This document shows positions 45,724-54,840 of a DNA stretch of 64,000 nt, one piece after another. Position 1 is the first letter of the stretch. Every line of letters starts with the position of its first letter. Origin of the DNA: Bacteroidales bacterium (lineage in GTDB: Bacteria > Bacteroidota > Bacteroidia > Bacteroidales > UBA3663); the NCBI GenBank assembly GCA_017618715.1, contig JAFZTS010000079.1:37667-101666 (forward strand), written 5' to 3'. The position numbers and the translations under genes are program-made. The notes beneath the pieces are model-generated. The model searched no databases. It saw only the letters and a program-made list of their open reading frames with translations, and was not told the origin of the DNA.

Positions 45724-47097
45724 ATGAAAAAGCTAATATTCTGCCTTTCCCTTATCGCTCTACTTGTTTCATGTACGAGGCCGCAGGAAGAAACTCCTTA
45801 CGTGACTGTCCGTAACGGCAAGTTCTTCCAAGGCGGCAAGGAATATCGCTACGTGGGTACAAACTTCTGGTATGGTGCTATCCTCGGCTCAACAGGGCGC
45901 GGTGGCAATCGCCTACGTCTCGCCGAAGAACTCGACGACATGAAGGCCGTGGGCATCGACAACGTCCGCGTCCTCGTGGGCGGCGATGGTCGGGAAGGTA
46001 TCCCCTCGCATATCTCTCCCAAACTGCAGCTCGAGCCCGGTGTTTATAACGACACGATTCTTGAAGGACTCGACTACATGATGTTGGAACTTGAGAAACG
46101 CCAGATGAAGGCCGTGCTCTATTTCAACAATGCCTGGGAGTGGTCGGGCGGCTACGGTGCCTATCTCGACTGGGTAGGCTATACGGGCGACGTGATGAGT
46201 TCGAAAGAACCCGGCAAGATGGTGCATTTCGACCGCACACCCGTGCCCAGCTACGATGGCTGGTGGGAATACATGCAGTACGTGTCGGCCTTTGTTCTCA
46301 ACGATTCGGCCAAGGCTTTGGCAGCAAATCATGTTCGCTTTATCGTGAGCCGCACAAACTCCATCACCGGCAAGCCATACGCCGAGTCACCTGCCCTGAT
46401 GGCTTGGGAAATTGCCAACGAACCCCGCTGCTTTGCTGACGATTCGCTCCACAAAGCCAAGTTCGTTGAGTGGATTGATGAGCAGTCACGCCTCATCAAG
46501 AGCCTCGACCCCAACCACCTCGTCACCACGGGCTCCGAGGGTTATCATGGCTGTCAGGACGACTACGTCCTCTTCAACGCCATCCACACCCTGCCGAATA
46601 TCGATTATGCATGCATCCACATCTGGCCCAACAACTGGGGCTGGCTTGGACAGTTCAACCAGAACTATGACGCCGACAAGACGATTGCCGAAGACACCCC
46701 TGACCCTATCGTCGAACGGGTACAGGCCGCCTGCGACTCCACATTAGATTATATAAGGAACGCGTACAAGTACATGAGCGTTGCCGGCCGGCCCATGGTG
46801 CTTGAGGAGTTCGGCTATCCGCGCGACCGTTTTGTCTTCACCCCCGGTTCGCCCACCCAAGGACGCGATGCCTACTATCGTTATGTCTTCTCCATCATCC
46901 GCGACTCGGGCATGATAGCCGGCTGCAACTTCTGGGGCTGGGGAGGCCGTGCCAATGTCAAGAATGTGATTTGGCAGCCTTATGACGACTACGTTTGCGA
47001 CCCCGCCCAAGAGGAACAGGGCCTCAACTCCGTCTTCGCCTGCGACACCACCACGCTCCAAATGATCAAGGAACTGAATGCTGAAATCAGCAAATAG
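45724..47097 (+). CDS. GH5 beta-mannanase-like lipoprotein
   Basis: 457 residues. Lipobox LVSC (residues 14-17) indicates a lipoprotein. The GH5 barrel has acid/base E233 in AWEIANEPRCF and probable nucleophile E362 in VLEEFGYPRD; both glutamates are present. The closest recognisable type is mannan endo-1,4-beta-mannosidase (GH5_7-like, with NFWYGAILGS and FNNAWEWSGGYGAY). It should cut internal mannan bonds at the cell surface or periplasm. It lies between two esterases under an AraC-type regulator, consistent with removing acetyl groups before or after backbone cleavage. Confidence 0.88.
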   Translation: MKKLIFCLSLIALLVSCTRPQEETPYVTVRNGKFFQGGKEYRYVGTNFWYGAILGSTGRGGNRLRLAEELDDMKAVGIDNVRVLVGGDGREGIPSHISPKLQLEPGVYNDTILEGLDYMMLELEKRQMKAVLYFNNAWEWSGGYGAYLDWVGYTGDVMSSKEPGKMVHFDRTPVPSYDGWWEYMQYVSAFVLNDSAKALAANHVRFIVSRTNSITGKPYAESPALMAWEIANEPRCFADDSLHKAKFVEWIDEQSRLIKSLDPNHLVTTGSEGYHGCQDDYVLFNAIHTLPNIDYACIHIWPNNWGWLGQFNQNYDADKTIAEDTPDPIVERVQAACDSTLDYIRNAYKYMSVAGRPMVLEEFGYPRDRFVFTPGSPTQGRDAYYRYVFSIIRDSGMIAGCNFWGWGGRANVKNVIWQPYDDYVCDPAQEEQGLNSVFACDTTTLQMIKELNAEISK

Positions 47098-47113
47098 GGC
47101 CAAACTAATATTT

Positions 47114-47185
47114 TATAGTTATTATAGTCACTATAGTTACTATAGTCAATATAGTCACTATAGAAAATATAGCCACTATCGCCCC
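47114..47185. repeat. 9-bp repeats TATAGTNAN between GH5 and CE7 genes
   Basis: Eight 9-base units (TATAGTTAT, TATAGTCAC, TATAGTTAC, TATAGTCAA, TATAGTCAC, TATAGAAAA, TATAGCCAC, TATCGCCCC) fill most of the 95-base spacer and end 7 bases before the next ATG. Confidence 0.93.
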
Positions 47186-47192
47186 CCAAAAA

Positions 47193-48479
47193 ATGAAAAA
47201 ACTCTTAGCGCTAAGTTTAGGACTGCTCTCATTGGCCTTGCAGGCACAGCCCAAGGTCACGCTCGAGGGCGAGGACTGGGTGTGGTACGCCCCCGAGTCA
47301 CCTGAATTGACATTCACCATCAAGGATTCGCTGCTCAATCCGTTGGATGACATCATCACCGTTCGCATAACCACCGATACGCAACTGCCCGTTTGTGTGA
47401 TTTCGCAAAAGGTCAACATCGCAAAAGGCGACAGTGCGTGTCTCTCCATCAATCCCTGCATCTCCACGCCCGGCTTCTATCATGCCTTTGTCGAAGCAGG
47501 GGGGCAGAACATCGTCGATAATGCCTACGAGCAATGGGGCGGTCAGGGTCACCGACCATTCTACACCATCGGCTTCGAACCCGAAAATATCGTTTCGCTG
47601 CCCGATGCACAGCCCGACTTCCAAAAGTTCTGGGACGAGGCCCGCGCTGAACTTGCCGCAGTCCCTCTTTCGCCGCAGGTCAAGGAAATGAAGGACAAGA
47701 GTTCAAAACGAAAGAAAGTGTTTTCGGCCAAGGTGCTCAGCGTCGATAACGACACGGTACAGGTCTATTACACCGTGCCGGTCACGAACGACAAAAATTC
47801 CAAGTACCCGATGCACGTGCTCTTCCTGGGCTACAACAGCGACATCTGGGACCTCGATACCGAAGGACAAGAGTATATCGAAGCTATCGTCAGCGTGCGC
47901 GGCCAAGGACAGAACAAGCCTCACAACCGCTATGGCGATTGGATTCAATACGGCCTCGAAAGCCCCGCCACCTATTACTATCGCGGAGCCTACCTCGACT
48001 GCATCCGTGGCATTGATTACCTTTGCACCCTACCTCAAGCCGACACCCGCAACATCTTTGTCGAAGGAGGTAGCCAAGGAGGAGCTTGCAGTATGGCCGT
48101 GGCAGCGCTCGACCACCGCATCACGGCAGCCGCCGTCTATATCACGTTCATGAGCGACTTCCCCGATTACTTCCAGATAGTACGCTGGCCCGCCGAGCCC
48201 ATCGAAGCCAAGCAGCACGCTCTTGGCATGAGCAACACCGAAATGCTGCGTGTGATGAGCTATTTTGACATCAAGAACCTGGCACGATGGATCGAATGTC
48301 CCGTCTATATGGCCATCGGTCTGCAGGATCCCACCTGTCCTCCGCATACCAACTTCTCGGGCTACAACCTCGTGCGTTCTCCCAAGCAATACCGCATCTT
48401 CCGCAACTACGGCCACCACGTCGATTACGACATCTGGAATCCCACGATGTGGGAATGGTTCGCACGATGGAGAAGGTGA
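47193..48479 (+). CDS. Acetyl xylan esterase-type carbohydrate esterase (CE7/AXE1)
   Basis: 428 residues, signal peptide MKKLLALSLGLLSLALQAQ. The AXE1 alpha/beta hydrolase core begins near residue 120 after an extra N-terminal beta domain. The nucleophile is S294 in VEGGSQGGACS, with RGQGQNKPHN in the family position and Asp/His in GLQDPTCPPHTNF and YGHHVDYD. CE7 enzymes deacetylate xylo-oligosaccharides and related sugars. With GH5 and SASA neighbours it completes a likely acetylated-mannan module. Confidence 0.88.
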   Translation: MKKLLALSLGLLSLALQAQPKVTLEGEDWVWYAPESPELTFTIKDSLLNPLDDIITVRITTDTQLPVCVISQKVNIAKGDSACLSINPCISTPGFYHAFVEAGGQNIVDNAYEQWGGQGHRPFYTIGFEPENIVSLPDAQPDFQKFWDEARAELAAVPLSPQVKEMKDKSSKRKKVFSAKVLSVDNDTVQVYYTVPVTNDKNSKYPMHVLFLGYNSDIWDLDTEGQEYIEAIVSVRGQGQNKPHNRYGDWIQYGLESPATYYYRGAYLDCIRGIDYLCTLPQADTRNIFVEGGSQGGACSMAVAALDHRITAAAVYITFMSDFPDYFQIVRWPAEPIEAKQHALGMSNTEMLRVMSYFDIKNLARWIECPVYMAIGLQDPTCPPHTNFSGYNLVRSPKQYRIFRNYGHHVDYDIWNPTMWEWFARWRR

Positions 48480-48482
48480 GAG

Positions 48483-48517
48483 GGTTATTGGTTAATGATT
48501 AATGGTTTATGGATTTT
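48483..48517. repeat. Heptamers spanning the RidA-like start codon
   Basis: GGTTATT, GGTTAAT, GATTAAT, GGTTTAT, GGATTTT run from 4 bases after the CE7 stop into the next gene; the ATG at 48509 is made of the end of the fourth unit plus the first base of the fifth. Confidence 0.88.
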
Positions 48518-49660
48518 GAAAAAATAGAATTCGACCAAATACGGTCCTGGGCAGAAGTAGCTACCTTTGCCCCACCTCATGGCGTATGTGAACGTCACGT
48601 CATCCTTCATGTTCAGCGTGGCTTCGACCGCTTCGAGGAACAGATGGAGAAGATACAAAGAGCATATAGCCAATTACAGAAAAAATACCCCGCCTCAAAA
48701 GTCATCATGCGGCGCTACCTGCTCAGCGACATCGCCAACCAGGCGCCCATTCTCAAAGCACAACTCCAACGCGAAGGCAACGACAAGGGTGCTGTCTCGA
48801 TGATCGGACAACCCCCACTCGACGGCACCAAGCTGGCCCTATGGATCTACATGGTCGAGGGTCTTGAAGTCAGCGCCTCTGAAAACCTGACTGTGACCTC
48901 CCACAACGGATACCAGCACTACTGGAGCACCAACTGGCAATCAACCACTGGCGGCTCCCACACCCAGACGCGTGAGATTCTCGAAGGATATGAGGCACAG
49001 CTTCGCCATGCCGACCTCAATCTGGCCGACAACTGTCTGCGAACCTGGTTCTTCATCCGCGATGTAGATACCAACTACAAAGGAATGGTCGAAGCACGCT
49101 GCAACAATTTCACGATGCAGCACCTCACACCCGACACACATTATATCGCCAGTACGGGCATCGGTGGACAACCCATCATCACACAAAGCCGCGTGCAGAT
49201 GGATGCATACGCTGCTCAAGGACTACGCCCCGAGCAACAACGTTATCTCTATGCCCCTACGCACCTTAACCCGACCTATCAATATGGTGTGACATTCGAA
49301 CGCGGCACAGCCATCCAATATGGCGACCGCCGTCACCTGCTCATCAGCGGCACAGCAAGCATCAACAATCGAGGCGAGGCCATTCACCTCGGCGACGTCA
49401 AGGCACAGGCGGCCCGAATGCTCGAAAATATCGCGACACTGCTTGACGAAGGTGGTGCCACGCTCGACGATATTGTGCAATCCATCGTCTATCTGCGCGA
49501 TGTGGCCGACTACGAGGTTGCTTGCCAATACCTCAACGAACGACTACCCAAGACACCTCGCGTCATCACCCTGGCACCCGTCTGCCGCCCTGCATGGCTT
49601 ATCGAAATGGAGTGCATCGCCATCATTCCTGCTGCCGACCCAAGATTCAACAATTTCTAA
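48509..49660 (+). CDS. RidA/YjgF-superfamily protein with chorismatase-like architecture
   Basis: 383 residues. The C-terminal 130 residues carry the YjgF/RidA pattern (LLISGTASINNRGEAIHLGDVKAQAARMLENIATLL, IVQSIVYLRDVADYEVACQYLNERL, RVITLAPVCRPAWLIEMECIAII) including the conserved Arg and Glu of the pocket. The N-terminal 200 residues are longer than in plain RidA, similar in overall layout to chorismatase-type (FkbO/Hyg5) proteins. RidA-like enzymes hydrolyse enamine/imine metabolites; I cannot assign the substrate. The start is set by heptamer repeats; no other promoter is seen. Confidence 0.72.
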   Translation: MDFEKIEFDQIRSWAEVATFAPPHGVCERHVILHVQRGFDRFEEQMEKIQRAYSQLQKKYPASKVIMRRYLLSDIANQAPILKAQLQREGNDKGAVSMIGQPPLDGTKLALWIYMVEGLEVSASENLTVTSHNGYQHYWSTNWQSTTGGSHTQTREILEGYEAQLRHADLNLADNCLRTWFFIRDVDTNYKGMVEARCNNFTMQHLTPDTHYIASTGIGGQPIITQSRVQMDAYAAQGLRPEQQRYLYAPTHLNPTYQYGVTFERGTAIQYGDRRHLLISGTASINNRGEAIHLGDVKAQAARMLENIATLLDEGGATLDDIVQSIVYLRDVADYEVACQYLNERLPKTPRVITLAPVCRPAWLIEMECIAIIPAADPRFNNF

Positions 49661-49669
49661 AGAATAATG

Positions 49670-49712
49670 TATGCCCGCATTTCCGATCCCATCAATCAGA
49701 TATGCGGGCATA
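49670..49712 (+). terminator. Terminator-like hairpin after the RidA-like gene
   Basis: TATGCCCGCAT and ATGCGGGCATA pair over 11 bases around a 21-base loop, followed by a short TTTG. The rest of 49661-49967 holds only AT-rich DNA and the promoter at 49876. Confidence 0.6.
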
Positions 49713-49875
49713 TTTGTCAAAGTTACATCGAATACAAGATTCGCTTTCTCGTTTCTTATTTCATTATTGTTTCAATTCTCTTGTTGCTCTATATTTCGCG
49801 ATAAGCTGCCGATCTCTTGAAATTCACTCGTTTATCAAAAAAGAAACATAACTATAAATAATTGTAACAAATTCA

Positions 49876-49907
49876 TTTGGTCATTTGGTATTTATCAGTT
49901 ATTTTTG
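49876..49907 (+). promoter_or_regulatory. Promoter of the alcohol dehydrogenase gene
   Basis: TTTG (49876-49879), 20 bases, TATTTTTG (49900-49907). A TGTAACAA motif sits just upstream at 49863-49870. Confidence 0.8.
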
Positions 49908-49967
49908 CACAAACAAAAAGTCCATCTGGAACTATCCATATCAACCATAAACAAAAAATAAGGAAAA

Positions 49968-51149
49968 ATGAAAGATTTTTTGTATTATACCCCCACCGAG
50001 GTGGTATTCGGAAAAGAATCCGAGAAAAAAGTAGCGGAGCTTGTACTCAAGTATGGCGGACACAAGGTACTCGTACACTATGGAGGCAAAAGTGCCAAGA
50101 AGTCAGGTCTCCTCGACGAAGTCTGTGATTGTCTCCAGAAAGGCGGCATCGATTTTGTTACATTAGGCGGCGTGGTTCCCAATCCGCGATTGTCCCTCGT
50201 GCATCAAGGAATCGATATCGTACGGCGCGAGAAGATCGATTTTCTGTTGGCTGTCGGTGGAGGAAGCGTTATCGACTCGGCCAAGGCCATCGCCTATGGT
50301 GCCGTTTATGACGGTGAAGTATGGGACTTCTATACCGGCAAGGCAAGCCCCAAGGACTGTATGCCCGTCGCCTGTGTGCTGACCATCCCTGCTGCCGGTA
50401 GCGAAATGAGCGAATCCAGTGTCATCACCAACGAAGACGGAGACATCAAACTGGGATATTCCAATGACATCTGCCGTCCGAAATTTGCCATCATGAATCC
50501 CGAGCGCACCTTCACCCTCCCGCCTTACCAGACAGCTGCCGGTGTGACCGACATCATGATGCATACCATGGAGCGCTACTTTTCCCACGACGACGATATG
50601 ACGCTCACCGACAATATCGCCGAAGCCATCCTGCGAACCATGAAGGAATCCGTTCATGCCGTATTGGAGAATCCCACCGACTATCGCAACCGCGCTCAAA
50701 ACATGTGGGGAGGCAGCTTGGCACACAACGGGCTCACAGGTTGCGGCCTGACAGGTGACTGGGCCACCCACCAGATTGAGCACGAACTAAGCGCCATGTT
50801 CGATGCTACTCACGGAGCCGGACTGGCTGTGATATGGCTGAGCTGGGCAAAGTATGTATATAAGGAGAACATAAGCCGCTTCGTCAAGTTCGCGGTCAAC
50901 GTGATGGATGTTCCCAACGATTTCACCGACCCCGAAGGCACGGCGCTGAAGGGAATCGAACGGATGCGCACCTTCTATCGTTCCATTGGCATGCCCACGA
51001 CCATCCATGAACTGATCGGACGTGAAATCACCGACGAGGAAATCCAGGAGATGGCGCGCAAATGCACGCTGAATGACACAGTTCCACAAGGTAACTTCAA
51101 GGTGCTGCGTGCCGAGGATATTGTCCAAATCTATCGGATGGCAAGATAA
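49968..51149 (+). CDS. Iron-containing alcohol dehydrogenase
   Basis: 393 residues, usual length for group III alcohol dehydrogenases. The NAD(P) site is in VVFGKESEKKV and FLLAVGGGSVIDSAKAIAYG; metal ligands are expected in VTDIMMHTMERYF and TGDWATHQIEHELSAMFDATHG, and both His-rich blocks are intact. It is the butanol dehydrogenase/YqdH-like branch, reducing short aldehydes in the cytoplasm. It stands alone, with its own promoter. Confidence 0.93.
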   Translation: MKDFLYYTPTEVVFGKESEKKVAELVLKYGGHKVLVHYGGKSAKKSGLLDEVCDCLQKGGIDFVTLGGVVPNPRLSLVHQGIDIVRREKIDFLLAVGGGSVIDSAKAIAYGAVYDGEVWDFYTGKASPKDCMPVACVLTIPAAGSEMSESSVITNEDGDIKLGYSNDICRPKFAIMNPERTFTLPPYQTAAGVTDIMMHTMERYFSHDDDMTLTDNIAEAILRTMKESVHAVLENPTDYRNRAQNMWGGSLAHNGLTGCGLTGDWATHQIEHELSAMFDATHGAGLAVIWLSWAKYVYKENISRFVKFAVNVMDVPNDFTDPEGTALKGIERMRTFYRSIGMPTTIHELIGREITDEEIQEMARKCTLNDTVPQGNFKVLRAEDIVQIYRMAR

Positions 51150-51305
51150 TCTTTTTTAAGGAAATAGCAACAACAAGAAGGTTTCGACCAACCGATGAAA
51201 ACACAGACTGCTATTCATAGAGTGTAGTCGGTGCTGCTTTTCTGTGGCTATTTCCGCGCATCCCTTGTAATGATTATAGTTGTATATTTTCCAACAATAG
51301 AAAAA

Positions 51306-51422
51306 TGTAACAATAGAAAATTATTGTATTATTTTTGCAATAAATTTGCACACGGCCCACAAGATTGTTAAAATTGTTAAAACAAAATGTTAAATCAATA
51401 ATTTGTCAGCTTTATTGTTACA
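51306..51422. promoter_or_regulatory. Inverted TGTAACAATA operator pair upstream of SusC
   Basis: TGTAACAATA at 51306-51315 and its exact inverse TATTGTTACA at 51413-51422 flank about 97 bases. The downstream arm overlaps the expected -33 to -7 region of the promoter at 51431. A related TGTAACAA occurs at 49863 before the alcohol dehydrogenase promoter. The remaining part of 51150-51498 shows no gene, only AT-rich leader. Confidence 0.45.
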
Positions 51423-51430
51423 AAATAATC

Positions 51431-51438
51431 TATCTTTG
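51431..51438 (+). promoter_or_regulatory. -7 box of the SusC/SusD operon
   Basis: TATCTTTG matches TAnnTTTG exactly. The nearest TTTG (51402-51405) is 25 bases upstream, too far for a good -33 element, so this promoter may need an activator. Leader is about 55 bases. Confidence 0.6.
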
Positions 51439-51498
51439 CAACGCATAACTCACATAGCACGCATATTAACTAACATATTTAACTTAATTTACTAATCA

Positions 51499-54400
51499 AT
51501 GAGCAAAACAAGAAAAACTTGGCTCGCAGCAGGTCTTACCCTGTTGCTGGCTGGTGGTGCTCCTGGTTTCGTTGCCCCATGTCTGATGCAGACTGCCGTG
51601 GCACAAAACCAGAAGATTACCGGTACTGTTGTTGACGAATTTGGTGATCCGGTGATCGGCGCCAACGTTCGCGTCAAAGGTACTACCAATGGTGCCGTCA
51701 CCGACATCGACGGCCAGTTCTCATTGGATACTCCCGTTGGCTCTGAGCTCGAAATCAGTTTCATCGGCTATGTATCCGAGTCAGTCAAGGCCGCTCCCGG
51801 CATGACAGTTACCCTTCGCGAAGACAGTCAGTCACTCGAAGATGTTGTTGTAGTGGGTTACGGTACACAGAAGAAGAAGCTCGTCACCGGTGCCACCGTG
51901 CAGGTGAAGGGCGAGGACATTGCCAAGCTGAACACCAGCAATGCACTGACCGCCATGCAGGCTACCACTCCTGGTGTGAACATCACCCAGAGTTCGACCC
52001 AGCCAGGCCAGGGCTTCAAGGTGAATGTGCGTGGTCTCGGTACCGTCAACGGTTCGTCGCCACTCCTCATCATCGACGGTGTGAATGCAGGTACAGCCGA
52101 CAACGGTCTCAACGGTCTTAACCCCAACGAAATCGAGAGCATCGACGTGTTGAAGGATGCTGCCTCTGCAGCCATCTACGGTGCACGTGCTGCCAACGGC
52201 GTTATTCTCGTGACCACCAAGCAGGGCAAGGCCGGCAAGGTTACCGTGCAGTACGACGGCTTCGCTGGTTGGTCGAACCCCTACAAGCGTCCTGCTACCC
52301 TCAATGCGAAGGAATACATGCAGGTCATCAACGAGACGATGTTCAACTACACGGGCAATGCTCCCGTTTGGAACACCATCGTTCCGCAGCGCATTCTCGA
52401 CAAGGTGAATGCCGGATGGGAAGGTACCGACTGGTTTGAGGAATACCGCAACAAGAACGCCATGCAGCACAGCCACTCACTCAACCTGACGGGTGGTACC
52501 GACCGCTCAAAGTTCTCTGTCAGCCTCACCTATTCGAATCAGGAAGGTATCATGGGCGCCGAGAAGGCTTCGAACTACGAGCGTTTCGGCGGCCGCATCA
52601 ATTCCGACCACGTCATCTATCGCACCGCTTCAGGTCGCGACGTTATCAAGTTGGGCGAAAACCTCTCCTACTGGTATCACAACAGCCACTCTCTCGCCGA
52701 GAGCAACGGTTACTGGAACATCATGCAGGGTGCCTATTCGGCTTCTCCTCTCGTTGAGCCTTTCGACGAGGAGGGCAACCTCAACGGCTACAACACCGCA
52801 GGTGCCGGCTACAGCACCATGATCTACTCCAACCCGCTCAACGGCCTTTACAATGGTCAGTTCGGTGGTATGAACAAGAGCCGTGACTTCGGTGTAGGTG
52901 CTACCTTCTACCTCGAGATCGAGCCCATCAAGAATCTCAAATGGCGTGGCTCAATGAACACCGGCTTCAGCGCCAACCACTACCGCAGCTTCACTCAGCC
53001 ATTCAGCGTGAGCAACACCAGCTCGAGCGACTCTTACCAGACTTCGCAGAGCGAAAGCCAGAGCGGCAGCCTCACCCTCGAGCACACCCTTTCTTATACT
53101 CTTCCCGACCTCGGTGGCCATCACCTCGACGTCATGGTCGGCCAGTCAATGGAGCAGAGCCTCTTCAGCCAGAACATGAGCGTGAATCTCTCGACCAGTT
53201 CGTCGGCAGCCGGCTCCCTCCTCCTCAATGGTTGGGACTATGCCATGATGAGCAACTACGAGACCAAGGACGACATCACCGGCTTCAGCGGCGGCGACTT
53301 CCACCATCAGATGACCCTCAACTCCTTCTTCGGTCGTATCAACTACAACTACAAGGAGAAATACATGCTCACCCTCATTGCCCGTCGTGATGCTTCCTCG
53401 AACTTTGCAAAAGGCAAGCGTTCGGGTTACTTCCCCTCGGTTTCTGCAGGTTGGGTAGTCACCAACGAGACTTGGGCTGAGCCCATCACTCATTTCATGG
53501 ACTTCTTCAAGATCCGTGGCAGCTGGGGTCAGAATGGTAACTGCAATGTTCCAAGATCGTTCCCCTATCTCTCGAACATCTACTTCTCGCCCACCGATTA
53601 TGCCGACTACGGCTACAAGTTCTCGAGCGATAACAGCTACACCGTCAACGGCAAGTATGTCACCGGTGCCTACGCTTACAACCAGCCTAATCCCGACCTG
53701 GGTTGGGAGACCTCTCAGCAGCTCGACCTCGGTTTCGATGCCCGCTTCTTCGGCAGCCGTCTTGGCGTAGCCTTCGACTGGTATCAGAAGGATACCAAGG
53801 ACTGGATCATCGAGGCTCCTCTCATCGACGTATTCGGATATGAGGCTCCTGCCGTTATCAATGGCGGTAAGGTGACCAACACCGGTTTTGAGGTGGCTCT
53901 CACCTGGAACGACCACATCACCAAGGATTTCGAATATCACGTTAACTTCAACATCGCCACCAACAAGAACGAAGTGAAGCAGCTCGGCACAGCTTCCGGC
54001 ACCATGGGTCAGGAAGTCGGTGACGCCATCTTCGAGAATTCCGGCTATGCAGCCCTTGTCAAGGAAGGTCACCCCATCGGCTACTTCAGTGGCATGACCT
54101 ATAGCGGTATCTGGCAGAACCAGACCGAGATTGACAATGCCCGTGCAGCAGGCAAGGCCGTGCTCGGCAATGCCCAGCCTGGCGATCCCATTTGGGATGA
54201 CTTCAATGGCGACGGCAGCATCGTTTATGCCGAGGTTGAGGACGGCGGCGACCGTCACGAAATCGGCAACCCGAATCCCGACGTGACCATCGGTGCCAAC
54301 ATCGGCTTCTCTTGGAAGGGTCTCGACTTCGCCGTTCAGGGCGCAGGCGCATTCGGCCAGCAGGTACTCCAGTGCTACCGCACTGCTCTTCTTGCCAACC

Positions 54401-54777
54401 CATACGTACAATATACTACTGATGTATTTGACCGTTGGACAGGCGAAGGCACCAATAACACTCGTCCACGCTACACCGTAGGCGGCGAGGCCAACCAGTG
54501 GGTATCTACCCTCTACATGCAGGATGCCGACTATTTCAAGATCCAGAACGTAACCATCGGCTACGACATCAAGAAAGTATGGAAGGCTTGCCCATTCGGC
54601 CAGCTCCGCGTCTATGCACAGGCCCAGAACCTCTACACCTTCACCAGCTACACCGGTGTCGATCCTGAAATCGGCTCGAACGGTGGTAACGGCAACGGCA
54701 ACTGGATCTCGGGTATCGACGTAGGTCTTTATCCATCTGCCCGCACTTACATCGTAGGTGTCAACATCAAGTTCTAA
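51499..54777 (+). CDS. SusC/RagA-family TonB-dependent transporter
   Basis: 1092 residues. Signal peptide and regulatory-like domain (ITGTVVDEFGDPVIGANVRVKG, about 40-120), plug starting at VVVGYGTQKKKLVTGA, barrel ending GVNIKF. Imports oligosaccharides across the outer membrane together with the SusD next door. There is no hydrolase gene in this operon, only a surface lipoprotein, so the sugar is unknown and enzymes must be elsewhere. It heads the SusC-SusD-lipoprotein run. Confidence 0.95.
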   Translation: MSKTRKTWLAAGLTLLLAGGAPGFVAPCLMQTAVAQNQKITGTVVDEFGDPVIGANVRVKGTTNGAVTDIDGQFSLDTPVGSELEISFIGYVSESVKAAPGMTVTLREDSQSLEDVVVVGYGTQKKKLVTGATVQVKGEDIAKLNTSNALTAMQATTPGVNITQSSTQPGQGFKVNVRGLGTVNGSSPLLIIDGVNAGTADNGLNGLNPNEIESIDVLKDAASAAIYGARAANGVILVTTKQGKAGKVTVQYDGFAGWSNPYKRPATLNAKEYMQVINETMFNYTGNAPVWNTIVPQRILDKVNAGWEGTDWFEEYRNKNAMQHSHSLNLTGGTDRSKFSVSLTYSNQEGIMGAEKASNYERFGGRINSDHVIYRTASGRDVIKLGENLSYWYHNSHSLAESNGYWNIMQGAYSASPLVEPFDEEGNLNGYNTAGAGYSTMIYSNPLNGLYNGQFGGMNKSRDFGVGATFYLEIEPIKNLKWRGSMNTGFSANHYRSFTQPFSVSNTSSSDSYQTSQSESQSGSLTLEHTLSYTLPDLGGHHLDVMVGQSMEQSLFSQNMSVNLSTSSSAAGSLLLNGWDYAMMSNYETKDDITGFSGGDFHHQMTLNSFFGRINYNYKEKYMLTLIARRDASSNFAKGKRSGYFPSVSAGWVVTNETWAEPITHFMDFFKIRGSWGQNGNCNVPRSFPYLSNIYFSPTDYADYGYKFSSDNSYTVNGKYVTGAYAYNQPNPDLGWETSQQLDLGFDARFFGSRLGVAFDWYQKDTKDWIIEAPLIDVFGYEAPAVINGGKVTNTGFEVALTWNDHITKDFEYHVNFNIATNKNEVKQLGTASGTMGQEVGDAIFENSGYAALVKEGHPIGYFSGMTYSGIWQNQTEIDNARAAGKAVLGNAQPGDPIWDDFNGDGSIVYAEVEDGGDRHEIGNPNPDVTIGANIGFSWKGLDFAVQGAGAFGQQVLQCYRTALLANPYVQYTTDVFDRWTGEGTNNTRPRYTVGGEANQWVSTLYMQDADYFKIQNVTIGYDIKKVWKACPFGQLRVYAQAQNLYTFTSYTGVDPEIGSNGGNGNGNWISGIDVGLYPSARTYIVGVNIKF

Positions 54778-54840
54778 TTATTGATTAGACAGAATGATAT
54801 GTAATTATTAGTAATTTGAATTAATAATTAGATTAAAGAT

